Shown here in pieces: positions 7,530 through 15,231 of a stretch of 17,102 nt of DNA. How positions within the stretch are numbered: position 1 is the first letter of the stretch; each line of letters opens with the position of its first letter. The position numbers were made by a program, and so were the translations under genes. The notes beneath the pieces were generated by a model. It made no database searches. It had not been told where the DNA came from and saw nothing but the letters and a program-made list of their open reading frames with translations. Origin of the DNA: Clostridiales bacterium UBA1380. Lineage in GTDB: Bacteria; Bacillota; Clostridia; Oscillospirales; CAG-272. The stretch is taken from contig DBRA01000054.1 of the NCBI GenBank assembly GCA_002305445.1, positions 1-17,102 on the forward strand, given 5' to 3'.

Positions 7530-7565
7530 GAAAAAAGCGCAGGTCATTGCGACCTGCGCTTTTTA
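7530..7565 (-). terminator. Terminator of the foldase gene (symmetrical, may act both ways)
   Basis: A perfect 10-bp stem AGCGCAGGTC/GACCTGCGCT (7536-7545 with 7551-7560, loop ATTGC) is flanked by A-run and T-run on opposite sides. On the minus strand it follows the foldase stop by about 8 nt. On the plus strand it could back up the terminator at 7463-7496. Confidence 0.88.
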
Positions 7566-7567
7566 TA

Positions 7568-9067
7568 TCACGCGGTAATGTTGTTTACGACTTTGTCGTA
7601 GACGGTAACGGGATAGGCTTTCTCGATCTCGGCGAGCTTTTCGGAGTAACGCTCGGACACGATGTCGTCGCGGACGTCGGATGCCCAGCGCTCGAGACCG
7701 TCGCCGACATAGTAGATGATGTGCGTTCCGTTCTCGGCTTTTACGACCTCGCAGTCGCCGGCCTTGCGGGCGCTGTCGAAGCACCAGTCGTTGAACTCTT
7801 CAATCATCTGACCCTCGTAGACGCCTCTGTACAGACCGCCGACGGCGGACGAACCGGAGTCGTTCGAGTACTCATAGGCAAGGGTCGCAAACACATCCTC
7901 GGTCGCGCCGGCGTTCTTCCACTCCTCATAAACGCGCTCGGCTTCGGCTTTGGCGGCTTCGGCGTCGTCGTTGTATTCGGAATTCATAAAGTAGATGTGG
8001 CGGACGTCAACGGTCGGGTCTTCGTTGCGGGCCGGCTCGCTCACGAGCATATAGACGGTGTAGGCGGTGTTTGCAGTATCGTCGACAAGCTTTGTCTCGC
8101 CGACCTTAGCGCCGCCGAACGCCCACTCGGAGATCTCCTCTTCCGCGGTGTAAGCGACGTCGGTGCTGAGCGCGGCCGAAACGGCGGATTCGATCGAGGT
8201 GTCGATCTCCTCTTCGGTCTTGTCCTCGTCCGCGAACTTGCCCGATTCCTTCAGTATCGCGGTAAGCTCTGCGGCGAACGCGTCGGGGCTCGTTGCCGCG
8301 GCGAGGCGGTCGGCGTAGCCCTTCGCGGTCTCCGCGGTCATTCCGTCTTCGCCTTCGGCTACGTATGCGAAGCTGTAGTTGTAGTAGCCGACTGTCTGGT
8401 AGAGCTTCGGGTTCTCGGCGTAGCGCGAGTCGATCTCGCTCTGCGTCGGCTGGAAGGACTCAGTGAGCTGGTTCTCGTACTTAACGGCGAGGCGCGAGAC
8501 CTTGAGCGCGCGGGCGATGTCGTCTGCCTTTACGCCGCGGCCGTAAGCGCTGTCCTGAATCTTCGAAACGTTTCTGTCGATAACGCCGATTTCGCTGTCG
8601 GAAAGCGTGACGCCGTTAGCGGTCGCCGCTTCGGCGAGCGTAACTATCTGCTTGACCTGGTTCTTAGTAGTTTCCGCGAAATAGTCAAACCACGTCTTGC
8701 CTTCCTCGACTTCCTGCGACTTGAGGCTTACGGCGGTGCTGAGTCCGATGTAATTGAGGTAGTCGCCGTAATAGTTGAGGAAGGAGTAGAGGTTCGAGTA
8801 GAAATAATACGTCATCTGCGCGTTGTCGATCTTGATGGTCGGGCCTTCCGCGGCGGTTGCGGCGCGAAGCGCGTCTCCGCTGTCGAGTTTCCTGTTATTG
8901 ATGTTTGTCGCTACGATAAGTCCGACGAATACAAGCACAATCAGCGCCGCGACACCGACGCCTATCAGTATTTTTTTGCGTCTCTCTTTGTCTTTCGCTT
9001 CATCCTCGAGCTTTCTTTTATTGATGGACGCCTGCATCGAGGCTTTGCTGCGATCGCCCTTGCTCAT
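7568..9067 (-). CDS. Membrane-anchored PrsA/SurA-like peptidyl-prolyl isomerase (foldase) with two parvulin-like modules
   Basis: 499 residues from the ATG at 9067. An in-frame ATG at 9202 lies on the -35 box of the promoter and is excluded. Residues 1-32 are charged and cytoplasmic, 33-54 form one membrane helix, and no lipobox is present, unlike classical PrsA. Residues about 75-215 are a helical SurA-N/chaperone-like region rich in Tyr. Residues about 353-455 are a parvulin domain: 'VRHIYF' with His357, 'VGGLYRGVYEGQMIEEFNDWCF', and 'GTHIIYYVG'. Residues about 226-345 look like a second, decayed copy ('YNYSFAYVA', then 'EISEWAFGGAKVGETKLV ... TVYMLV') interrupted by an acidic insert. Such proteins help secreted proteins fold outside the membrane. 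It is a single-gene unit with a promoter and terminator. Its leader is about 100 nt long. Confidence 0.88.
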   Translation of the reverse strand: MSKGDRSKASMQASINKRKLEDEAKDKERRKKILIGVGVAALIVLVFVGLIVATNINNRKLDSGDALRAATAAEGPTIKIDNAQMTYYFYSNLYSFLNYYGDYLNYIGLSTAVSLKSQEVEEGKTWFDYFAETTKNQVKQIVTLAEAATANGVTLSDSEIGVIDRNVSKIQDSAYGRGVKADDIARALKVSRLAVKYENQLTESFQPTQSEIDSRYAENPKLYQTVGYYNYSFAYVAEGEDGMTAETAKGYADRLAAATSPDAFAAELTAILKESGKFADEDKTEEEIDTSIESAVSAALSTDVAYTAEEEISEWAFGGAKVGETKLVDDTANTAYTVYMLVSEPARNEDPTVDVRHIYFMNSEYNDDAEAAKAEAERVYEEWKNAGATEDVFATLAYEYSNDSGSSAVGGLYRGVYEGQMIEEFNDWCFDSARKAGDCEVVKAENGTHIIYYVGDGLERWASDVRDDIVSERYSEKLAEIEKAYPVTVYDKVVNNITA

Positions 9068-9173
9068 GCCGTTTTTATATCCTTTCGATTTAAAATTACA
9101 ATGAATTATACATCGCCGCGGTGAAGATCGTATGACGAAACCGCGAAAAAGCGCGCGCATCGGCGCTCGAAAC

Positions 9174-9202
9174 AGTATATCACAATTATCGGCACCGTGC
9201 AA
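9174..9202 (-). promoter_or_regulatory. Promoter of the foldase gene
   Basis: On the minus strand TTGCAC (9202-9197), 17 nt, TATACT (9179-9174). Start of transcription would be near 9167. Confidence 0.75.
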
Positions 9203-9253
9203 GTGTATTTTACACGGCGCCTCCGATAAATCTTAAATTTTGAAAAATAATGC

Positions 9254-9282
9254 TTGACAAAACCGAAGCTTTTTGATATAAT
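9254..9282 (+). promoter_or_regulatory. Promoter of tRNA-Gln
   Basis: TTGACA (9254-9259) and TATAAT (9277-9282) are both perfect consensus with a 17-nt spacer, as expected for a strongly expressed stable RNA. Transcription would start about 13-15 nt before the tRNA. Confidence 0.88.
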
Positions 9283-9302
9283 AGCTGTCGCCGGTCAGAC
9301 AT

Positions 9303-9373
9303 AGCGGAATTGTGTAACGGTAGCACGACAGACTCTGACTCTGTTTGTTGGGGTTCGAATCCCTATTCCGCTG
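9303..9373 (+). tRNA. tRNA-Gln, anticodon CTG
   Basis: Acceptor stem AGCGGAA/TTCCGCT (9303-9309 with 9366-9372) with discriminator G at 9373. The D arm is 9312-9326. The anticodon stem ACAGA/TCTGT (9328-9332 with 9340-9344) encloses loop CTCTGAC, giving anticodon CTG at 9335-9337, which reads the Gln codon CAG. The T arm is TGGGG/CCCTA around loop TTCGAAT (9354-9360). No CCA is encoded after the discriminator, so the 3' end needs CCA addition. It stands alone with its own promoter and terminator. Confidence 0.93.
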
Positions 9374-9383
9374 ACGGTAAGAG

Positions 9384-9419
9384 ACAGCCGATCCGAAAGG
9401 GTCGGCTGTTTTGCTTTTT
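9384..9419 (+). terminator. Terminator of tRNA-Gln
   Basis: An 11-bp stem (9384-9394 with 9399-9409) capped by a GAAA tetraloop is followed by TTTTGCTTTTT. Confidence 0.92.
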
Positions 9420-9439
9420 GCCGTGCGCTTCGACGCGTG

Positions 9440-9477
9440 AACCGGCGGTGCTTGTATTGCCCGCTGCCGGTTTTTTT
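9440..9477 (+). terminator. Second terminator-like hairpin downstream of tRNA-Gln
   Basis: AACCGGC (9440-9446) can pair with GCCGGTT (9466-9472) across a loop of about 19 nt and is followed by a run of T to 9477. No gene lies between it and the first terminator, so it is a back-up for the tRNA unit, or the end of a small RNA I cannot otherwise see. Confidence 0.5.
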
Positions 9478-9482
9478 ATGCA

Positions 9483-9590
9483 GCGCAGGCTTTTTCCGCG
9501 GCGGTTAATGTTAAGACGGCGCAGGTTTTGTCCGCAGCGCAATGTTTGGACAGCACGCAATTTATCCGCGGCCGGCGTATCGGCGGCGCG
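9483..9590 (+). repeat. Degenerate tandem repeat, about 35-36 bp, in the gap before addB
   Basis: The block 'GCGCAGG ... TTTT ... TCCGC' starts at 9483 and again at 9519. A weaker third copy starts near 9554 (CACGCAA ... TTATCCGCGG). The region from 9478 to 9646 otherwise holds no convincing gene: the open frames crossing it also run through the tRNA and lack ribosome sites. It may be decayed coding sequence or spacer DNA. Confidence 0.4.
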
Positions 9591-9646
9591 GACATTGCCG
9601 CAAACGCGCAGCGCCCGACCGATAAAAAGTTTTCGGCAGCAATACG

Positions 9647-9675
9647 TTGCGCGGCCGGCCGGCACAGGTTATAAT
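9647..9675 (+). promoter_or_regulatory. Promoter of addB
   Basis: TTGCGC (9647-9652), 17 nt, TATAAT (9670-9675). The spacer contains the palindrome GGCCGGCC (9653-9660). The start of transcription would be near 9682, about 29 nt before the TTG start codon. Confidence 0.75.
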
Positions 9676-9710
9676 ATAAAAAACAGCTTATCGTAAAAGG
9701 AGGGCGTCGC

Positions 9711-12700
9711 TTGCCGACATTCGTATACGGTGCGTCCGGCACGGGCAAAAGCCGGTACGTCACCGACCGTCTGCGCGAAATCGCCGATGCGGGCGGCAGG
9801 GCCTACCTGCTTGTGCCGGAACAGTATGCCGTCATGCGCGAAGCGGAGCTCGCAAGGACGCTTCCCGCGTCGGCGCAGCTTTACATCGAGGTCGTCAACT
9901 TCACGCGGCTCGCCGACAAGGTTGCGCGCCGCTTCGGCGGGTTCTCCCGGAACCGCGCCTTCGGCTCCGCGCGCATATCAAGCGGCACGAAGACGCTGCT
10001 CATGTGGGGAGCGATCGAAAAAGTTGCGGCGGAGCTGACCGAATACGCCGAAGCCGCGGCCGAGACCGCGGCGGCGTCGGGCCGCTCGGCCGACGCGTTC
10101 GTCGCCGTTATGCTCGACGCGGTCCGCGAGTGCAAGCGCGGGCGCGTCACGCCGGACATGCTCGCGTCTGCCGCAGACGCCGTCGCGGCTGCGGGCAGCG
10201 AGAGCTCGCTCGCCGCGCGGCTGCGCGATCTGTCCGTCGTCTACGCCGCGTACGAGGAAGCCGCGCTCGCGTTCGGCTCCGATCCGGACGACGATATGGC
10301 GGCGCTCTCAGCCATGCTGTCGGGCAACGACTTTTTCGGCGGCTCGAGCGTCTTCGTCGACGCATTCAGCGGGTTTACCGCCGCGCAGTACAACGTGCTC
10401 GAATACATATTCGCGCAGGCGGACGATGTGACCGTCACATTCTGCTGTCCGCTTAAGCGCAGCGCCGCCGAGCCGCATTTCAGATATGTCCGCGAAACGG
10501 CCGACCGCCTGCGCTCGGTCGCCGCGTCGCTCGGCCAGCGCGTGCGCGAGGTGTCGCTGACGGTCGACCGCCGTCACGAGAGCTCACCCGCGCTCGCCTA
10601 TCTGTCGCGCTGCGTCTGGAGCTACGGCGCGGCGCCGTATGATGGCGGCGGGGGCGAAGTCGCTGTCGTCAGATGCGCCGACGAATACGAGGAGTCGCGC
10701 GCGATCGCGCGTGAAATCGAGCTTGCGCTGCGGCGCGGGCTGCGCTGCCGCGAAATCGCCGTGGTGACGCGCACTCCGTCGCGCTACGACGGCGTGCTCG
10801 ACGCGGAGCTCGAGCGGCGCGGCATACCGTGCTACTTCAGCCGCCGCGAAAGCGTCGCGGAGATGCCCGCAGCGTCGATGCTGCTGCGCGCTCTCGCCGT
10901 CAAAGCCGGCGGCTGGAGGCGCGAGGACGTGCTCGCCTACGTGCGCACCGGCTACTGCGGCGTAAACGACGACGACGCGGACGCATTCGAGAGGTATGTA
11001 AAGCGCTGGAACATAAGCCGCGCGAAGTTCCTCGAGCCCGAATGGACGATGAATCCCGACGGTTACGTCGAGGAGCTGACCGAAGCGGGCAAGGCGGAGC
11101 TTGCGCGCGTAAACGACGTAAAAAAGCGAATCTGCGACGGGCTCACAGCCTTTTTCGACCGCTTCGGCGCGAGCGCGAAGATGCCGCAGGCATGCGCCGC
11201 CTGTTATGAATTCCTCGTCGCGCGCGGCGTGCCGGACGCACTGCGGAAGGAGCACGACGAAGCCGCGGCGGAGGGCCGCCGTTCCGACGCGCAGCGCGCG
11301 GGGCAGCTCTGGGCGCACATCGTCTCCGCTCTCAACGTAATGGCGTCGACGCTGCCGGATACGGTCGTCGACGCGGCGCGCTGCGCGACGCTTCTACGCT
11401 GCGCGCTCGACGGCGAAAGTGTCGGCACGATACCGACCGGCGCCGACGAAGTCGTCATCGGCGACGCCGCGCTTCTGCGCGCCGACAACGTGAAGCTCTG
11501 CTGCGTCGCGGGCGTCACAGACGGCGATTTTCCCGCCGTCGACACAGACGACGGCTTCTTTTCCGACGCCGACAAGGCGGCGCTCGCCAAGCTCGGCGGG
11601 TTCGACGCGCTGGCGGGTCTCGGCGACGGCGCGGACAGCCGGCTGTCGCGCGAGCTGTTCCACTTCTACCGCGCGGTGTCGTGCGCGTCTGAGCGCGTCG
11701 TCATCAGTTATACCGATGCCGACGCGGGCGGCAGAGCGCGCAAGCCGTCCTCCGCCGTCGCGCGCGTGCTCGCAGTCGTGCCGGACGCCGACGTCTACGC
11801 CTACGGCCAGCTGCCGGACGAGGAGAAGATATGGTCGGTGTCGTCCGGCATATCGGCGTGGGGGCTCGAGCGCATACGGCGCGCTCCGTTCGCGCCTTCG
11901 TTGAAAGCGGCGCTCGAGGCGGCGGCGGAAAACGACGCGTCCGCGCGGCGTGTTCTTGCGCTCGCCGGAACGCCGATCGCACCGCCGGACGAGTCGCTCA
12001 CGCCTGTGACGGCCGAACGGCTGTACGGCAGGCACGTCACGCTCTCGCCGTCCCGGCTCGACAGCTACATGAAATGCCGGCTCGGTTTTTACGCGCGGTA
12101 TGTGCTGAAGCTGTCCGACGAGAAGGACGCGACGTTCGGATACGCCGACGCGGGCACGTTCATCCATCTTGTGCTCGAGCGGCTCATCTCGCGTTTCTGC
12201 TCGCCGCCGGAGCCGAAAAATCCGACCGACGAGGAGCTTGCGGCCGCCGCCGACGAAGCGGTCGGCGATTTTGTCGCGCGAGTCTGCCGCGGCTTGGGCA
12301 GCCGGTCAAACCGCGCGCGCCGCATATTCACGCGTCTGCGCGCATCCGCCGTCGCGTTTGCGCGCTCGATCTGCGACGAATTCTCGCGCAGCGGCTTTCT
12401 GCCCGAATATTTCGAGCTGCCGCTCGACCCGCGCGCGGACAGCGAGTCCGCGGTGCCGTCGCCGAAGCTGACGACGGACGACGGTCAGGCGCGCATCGAC
12501 ATCTACGGCAAGATCGACCGCCTCGACGTTATGCGCCGCGGCGACGCCGTTTATGTGCGCGTCGTCGACTACAAGACGGGCGGCAAGAACTTTAAGCCCG
12601 AGCGCGCGCTCGAGGACGATCTGCAGCTGCTCATCTACCTTTTCGCCGTATGGCGAGCGCCGAACGGCGCGTTCAGGCGCGCTCTCGCGCACGGCGCGCA

Positions 12701-13079
12701 GATCATCGTTCCGGCGGGAGCCGTGTATTTCACCGCAAAGCCGCCGGAGGTCACGCTCGCGCCCGGCGAGACGGACGCCGCCGCCAAGACGGTGAAGACG
12801 CTGTCGCGAAAAGGGCTTCTGCTCGACGACAAGGATATTATAAGCGCGCAGGAGCCGGAGCTGAAGGGCGAGTATATACCGGTCAAGGTGGCTAAAAACG
12901 GAGCGATATCAAGCGACTCGCTGCGGTCTCTCGCGGCCTTCGACGAAATGTGCGCCGAGGTTCAGCGCAGGCTGCGCGCGACCGCGACCGATATGCGCTC
13001 GGGCGACGCGCCGGCGTCGCCGTCAGACGAATGCGCGCACTGTCCGGGCCGCGCGATGTGCCGCAGGCAGTTCCGCTGA
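9711..13079 (+). CDS. addB: ATP-dependent helicase/nuclease subunit B (AddB / RexB)
   Basis: 1122 residues, close to the roughly 1150-1170 of known AddB. The TTG start at 9711 has a strong GGAGG 7 nt upstream. A Walker A loop 'GASGTGKS' lies at residues 7-14 of the helicase-like N-terminal half. The C-terminal RecB-type nuclease has 'RVVDYKTGG' (Asp953, Lys955) and the 'QLLIY' motif (Gln972, Tyr976). Four cysteines (Cys789 in 'SYMKCRLGF', then Cys1108, Cys1111, Cys1117 in 'CAHCPGRAMC') match the iron-sulphur staple of Firmicutes AddB. With AddA the complex trims double-strand breaks to Chi-like sites and loads RecA. addA, normally adjacent, does not follow; the next gene is the convergent recX. 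The gene ends at a terminator shared with recX. Highly GC-rich codon use gives many spurious antisense frames. Confidence 0.95.
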   Translation: MPTFVYGASGTGKSRYVTDRLREIADAGGRAYLLVPEQYAVMREAELARTLPASAQLYIEVVNFTRLADKVARRFGGFSRNRAFGSARISSGTKTLLMWGAIEKVAAELTEYAEAAAETAAASGRSADAFVAVMLDAVRECKRGRVTPDMLASAADAVAAAGSESSLAARLRDLSVVYAAYEEAALAFGSDPDDDMAALSAMLSGNDFFGGSSVFVDAFSGFTAAQYNVLEYIFAQADDVTVTFCCPLKRSAAEPHFRYVRETADRLRSVAASLGQRVREVSLTVDRRHESSPALAYLSRCVWSYGAAPYDGGGGEVAVVRCADEYEESRAIAREIELALRRGLRCREIAVVTRTPSRYDGVLDAELERRGIPCYFSRRESVAEMPAASMLLRALAVKAGGWRREDVLAYVRTGYCGVNDDDADAFERYVKRWNISRAKFLEPEWTMNPDGYVEELTEAGKAELARVNDVKKRICDGLTAFFDRFGASAKMPQACAACYEFLVARGVPDALRKEHDEAAAEGRRSDAQRAGQLWAHIVSALNVMASTLPDTVVDAARCATLLRCALDGESVGTIPTGADEVVIGDAALLRADNVKLCCVAGVTDGDFPAVDTDDGFFSDADKAALAKLGGFDALAGLGDGADSRLSRELFHFYRAVSCASERVVISYTDADAGGRARKPSSAVARVLAVVPDADVYAYGQLPDEEKIWSVSSGISAWGLERIRRAPFAPSLKAALEAAAENDASARRVLALAGTPIAPPDESLTPVTAERLYGRHVTLSPSRLDSYMKCRLGFYARYVLKLSDEKDATFGYADAGTFIHLVLERLISRFCSPPEPKNPTDEELAAAADEAVGDFVARVCRGLGSRSNRARRIFTRLRASAVAFARSICDEFSRSGFLPEYFELPLDPRADSESAVPSPKLTTDDGQARIDIYGKIDRLDVMRRGDAVYVRVVDYKTGGKNFKPERALEDDLQLLIYLFAVWRAPNGAFRRALAHGAQIIVPAGAVYFTAKPPEVTLAPGETDAAAKTVKTLSRKGLLLDDKDIISAQEPELKGEYIPVKVAKNGAISSDSLRSLAAFDEMCAEVQRRLRATATDMRSGDAPASPSDECAHCPGRAMCRRQFR

Positions 13080-13139
13080 CGAATCGAGATGCGCGGATGC
13101 GGGCTGACGCGGCACGGTGCAATTAAAAGCGAAATTAGC

Positions 13140-13171
13140 AAAAGACGTGCGGATAAAACCGCACGTCTTTT
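13140..13171. terminator. Bidirectional terminator between addB and recX
   Basis: GACGTGCGG (13144-13152) pairs with CCGCACGTC (13159-13167) around loop ATAAAA. AAAA precedes and TTTT follows, so U-runs exist for both converging transcripts. It lies about 60 nt after the addB stop and 19 nt from the recX stop. Confidence 0.88.
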
Positions 13172-13189
13172 ATATTCGCATTATACTAT

Positions 13190-13852
13190 TCAGTCGTCTT
13201 CGCGGTCTTCGACGCGGCGTAGCGCCGCGACTATGTCGGAGTGGACGTGTCCCGTACGGCGCATCGACGCGTAAATGCGGGCGCTGTCCTCCTTCGTGTA
13301 CGGCGGGTCGCCGTACCTGCGGCGGATCGTGTCCGCGCACGACGCGACAAAGTCAAAGCTTTCGGCTATCTGCGAGACGGTTTCGTTTATCGCAGTGCGC
13401 CCGTATCCGCGGCGCATCAGCTCCGCCGCGATCTTCGAGCGGCCGTATCCGCGCTCGGCAAGGCGCATCGCAACACGGCCGATCTGCTCATCCTCGTCGA
13501 TGTATCCGCGTTCGTCAAGGTAGGCGGCCGCCGCGCGCGCGCAGGACGACGAATAGCCGCGCCGTATCAGGCGGCGCGTCATATCCGCCACGCTCGTATC
13601 GCCGCGCGTGATTATCGCGACGCCTGTTTTTATCGCGCGGTAAAGCTGCTCCGCCTCTTCGAGCTCTTTAACGCCGAAGGCGTCTATCTGCACGCCTTTT
13701 TCAAGCGTCATTCCCTGCTCGCGTAACGCAGCGTACTGTTCCGCACCGATCGTTTTTACGGTATTTTCGCCGCTCTCATCAGATTCGAAGCTGATTCTGA
13801 CCGCGTCGCCCGCCATAATCGGCGTGACGCCCGTCACGGTATACAGCGGCAT
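13190..13852 (-). CDS. recX: RecA regulator RecX
   Basis: 220 residues, in the range of Firmicutes RecX. The RecX core is made of three-helix repeats: 'DMTRRLIRRGYS' (90-101), 'YLDERGYIDEDEQIGRVAMRLAERGYGRSKIAAELMRRG' spread over 111-149 and a third C-terminal repeat. The N-terminal 75 residues form a less conserved extension. RecX binds RecA filaments and modulates strand exchange. The ATG at 13852 has GGAGG about 7 nt upstream. The gene starts only 25 nt after the recA stop, with no terminator between, so it is co-transcribed with recA and shares its control. Confidence 0.92.
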   Translation of the reverse strand: MPLYTVTGVTPIMAGDAVRISFESDESGENTVKTIGAEQYAALREQGMTLEKGVQIDAFGVKELEEAEQLYRAIKTGVAIITRGDTSVADMTRRLIRRGYSSSCARAAAAYLDERGYIDEDEQIGRVAMRLAERGYGRSKIAAELMRRGYGRTAINETVSQIAESFDFVASCADTIRRRYGDPPYTKEDSARIYASMRRTGHVHSDIVAALRRVEDREDD

Positions 13853-13877
13853 TTTATACCTCCGTGGTTATATTATT

Positions 13878-14999
<1,122 letters not shown>

Positions 15000-15104
15000 T
15001 ATATTTATCCTGCCTTTCGCTGTATAAAACAAAGCGCTCCGGCGCGATGGCACGGTATAACCGCGTCGGACCGGCTGATCGCGGACGAACCGCGTCTGCG
15101 CGTT

Positions 15105-15126
15105 TATGCGAACAATATTTCGCATA
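15105..15126. promoter_or_regulatory. Probable LexA (SOS) operator of recA
   Basis: A 22-bp inverted repeat with perfect 8-bp arms, TATGCGAA-N6-TTCGCATA, sits at the predicted recA transcription start. Its core CGAACAATATTTCG resembles the Gram-positive LexA/DinR box CGAAC-N4-GTTCG, with the second half differing. Binding there would block recA. It lies too far from the divergent hydrolase promoter (about 40 nt upstream of its -35) to judge an effect on it. Confidence 0.7.
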
Positions 15127-15129
15127 CTA

Positions 15130-15158
15130 ATTATAGCTTATTTATCTCGCCCTGTCAA
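15130..15158 (-). promoter_or_regulatory. Promoter of recA-recX
   Basis: On the minus strand TTGACA (15158-15153), 17 nt, TATAAT (15135-15130): perfect consensus, as suits a strong gene held down by a repressor. The leader is about 124 nt and includes a small hairpin CGCGG-TTCGT-CCGCG. Confidence 0.88.
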
Positions 15159-15165
15159 TAGATAC

Positions 15166-15193
15166 TTGATATTTTTTACAAAAAGCGTATAAT
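15166..15193 (+). promoter_or_regulatory. Promoter of the hydrolase-mnmA unit
   Basis: TTGATA (15166-15171), 16 nt, TATAAT (15188-15193). A second TATAAT overlaps downstream at 15196-15201. The -35 boxes of this and the recA promoter are only 7 bases apart, back to back. Confidence 0.72.
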
Positions 15194-15231
15194 AATATAA
15201 TGAAAATTAGTATCCGGAGGATATGTTTGAT

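Noticed and set aside
7346..9124. 592-residue plus-strand open frame covering the small membrane protein's end and the antisense of the foldase
   Set aside because: It overlaps a convincing gene out of frame, crosses two terminators and has no recognisable domains.
9068..9202. N-terminal extension of the foldase to an ATG at 9202
   Set aside because: The extension covers the gene's own -35 and -10 boxes; the start at 9067 fits a cytoplasmic tail followed by the membrane helix.
9310..9696. 128-residue open frame starting inside tRNA-Gln
   Set aside because: It begins within the tRNA, runs through its terminator and has no ribosome site.
10584..11318. 244-residue minus-strand open frame inside addB
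   Set aside because: Antisense shadow of addB; no motifs, and other similar frames occur along the whole gene.
15000..15125. N-terminal extension of RecA to an ATG at 15125
   Set aside because: The ATG lies on the operator and transcription start, the extra residues are unlike RecA, and GTG at 14999 with an AGGA site gives the normal N-terminus.
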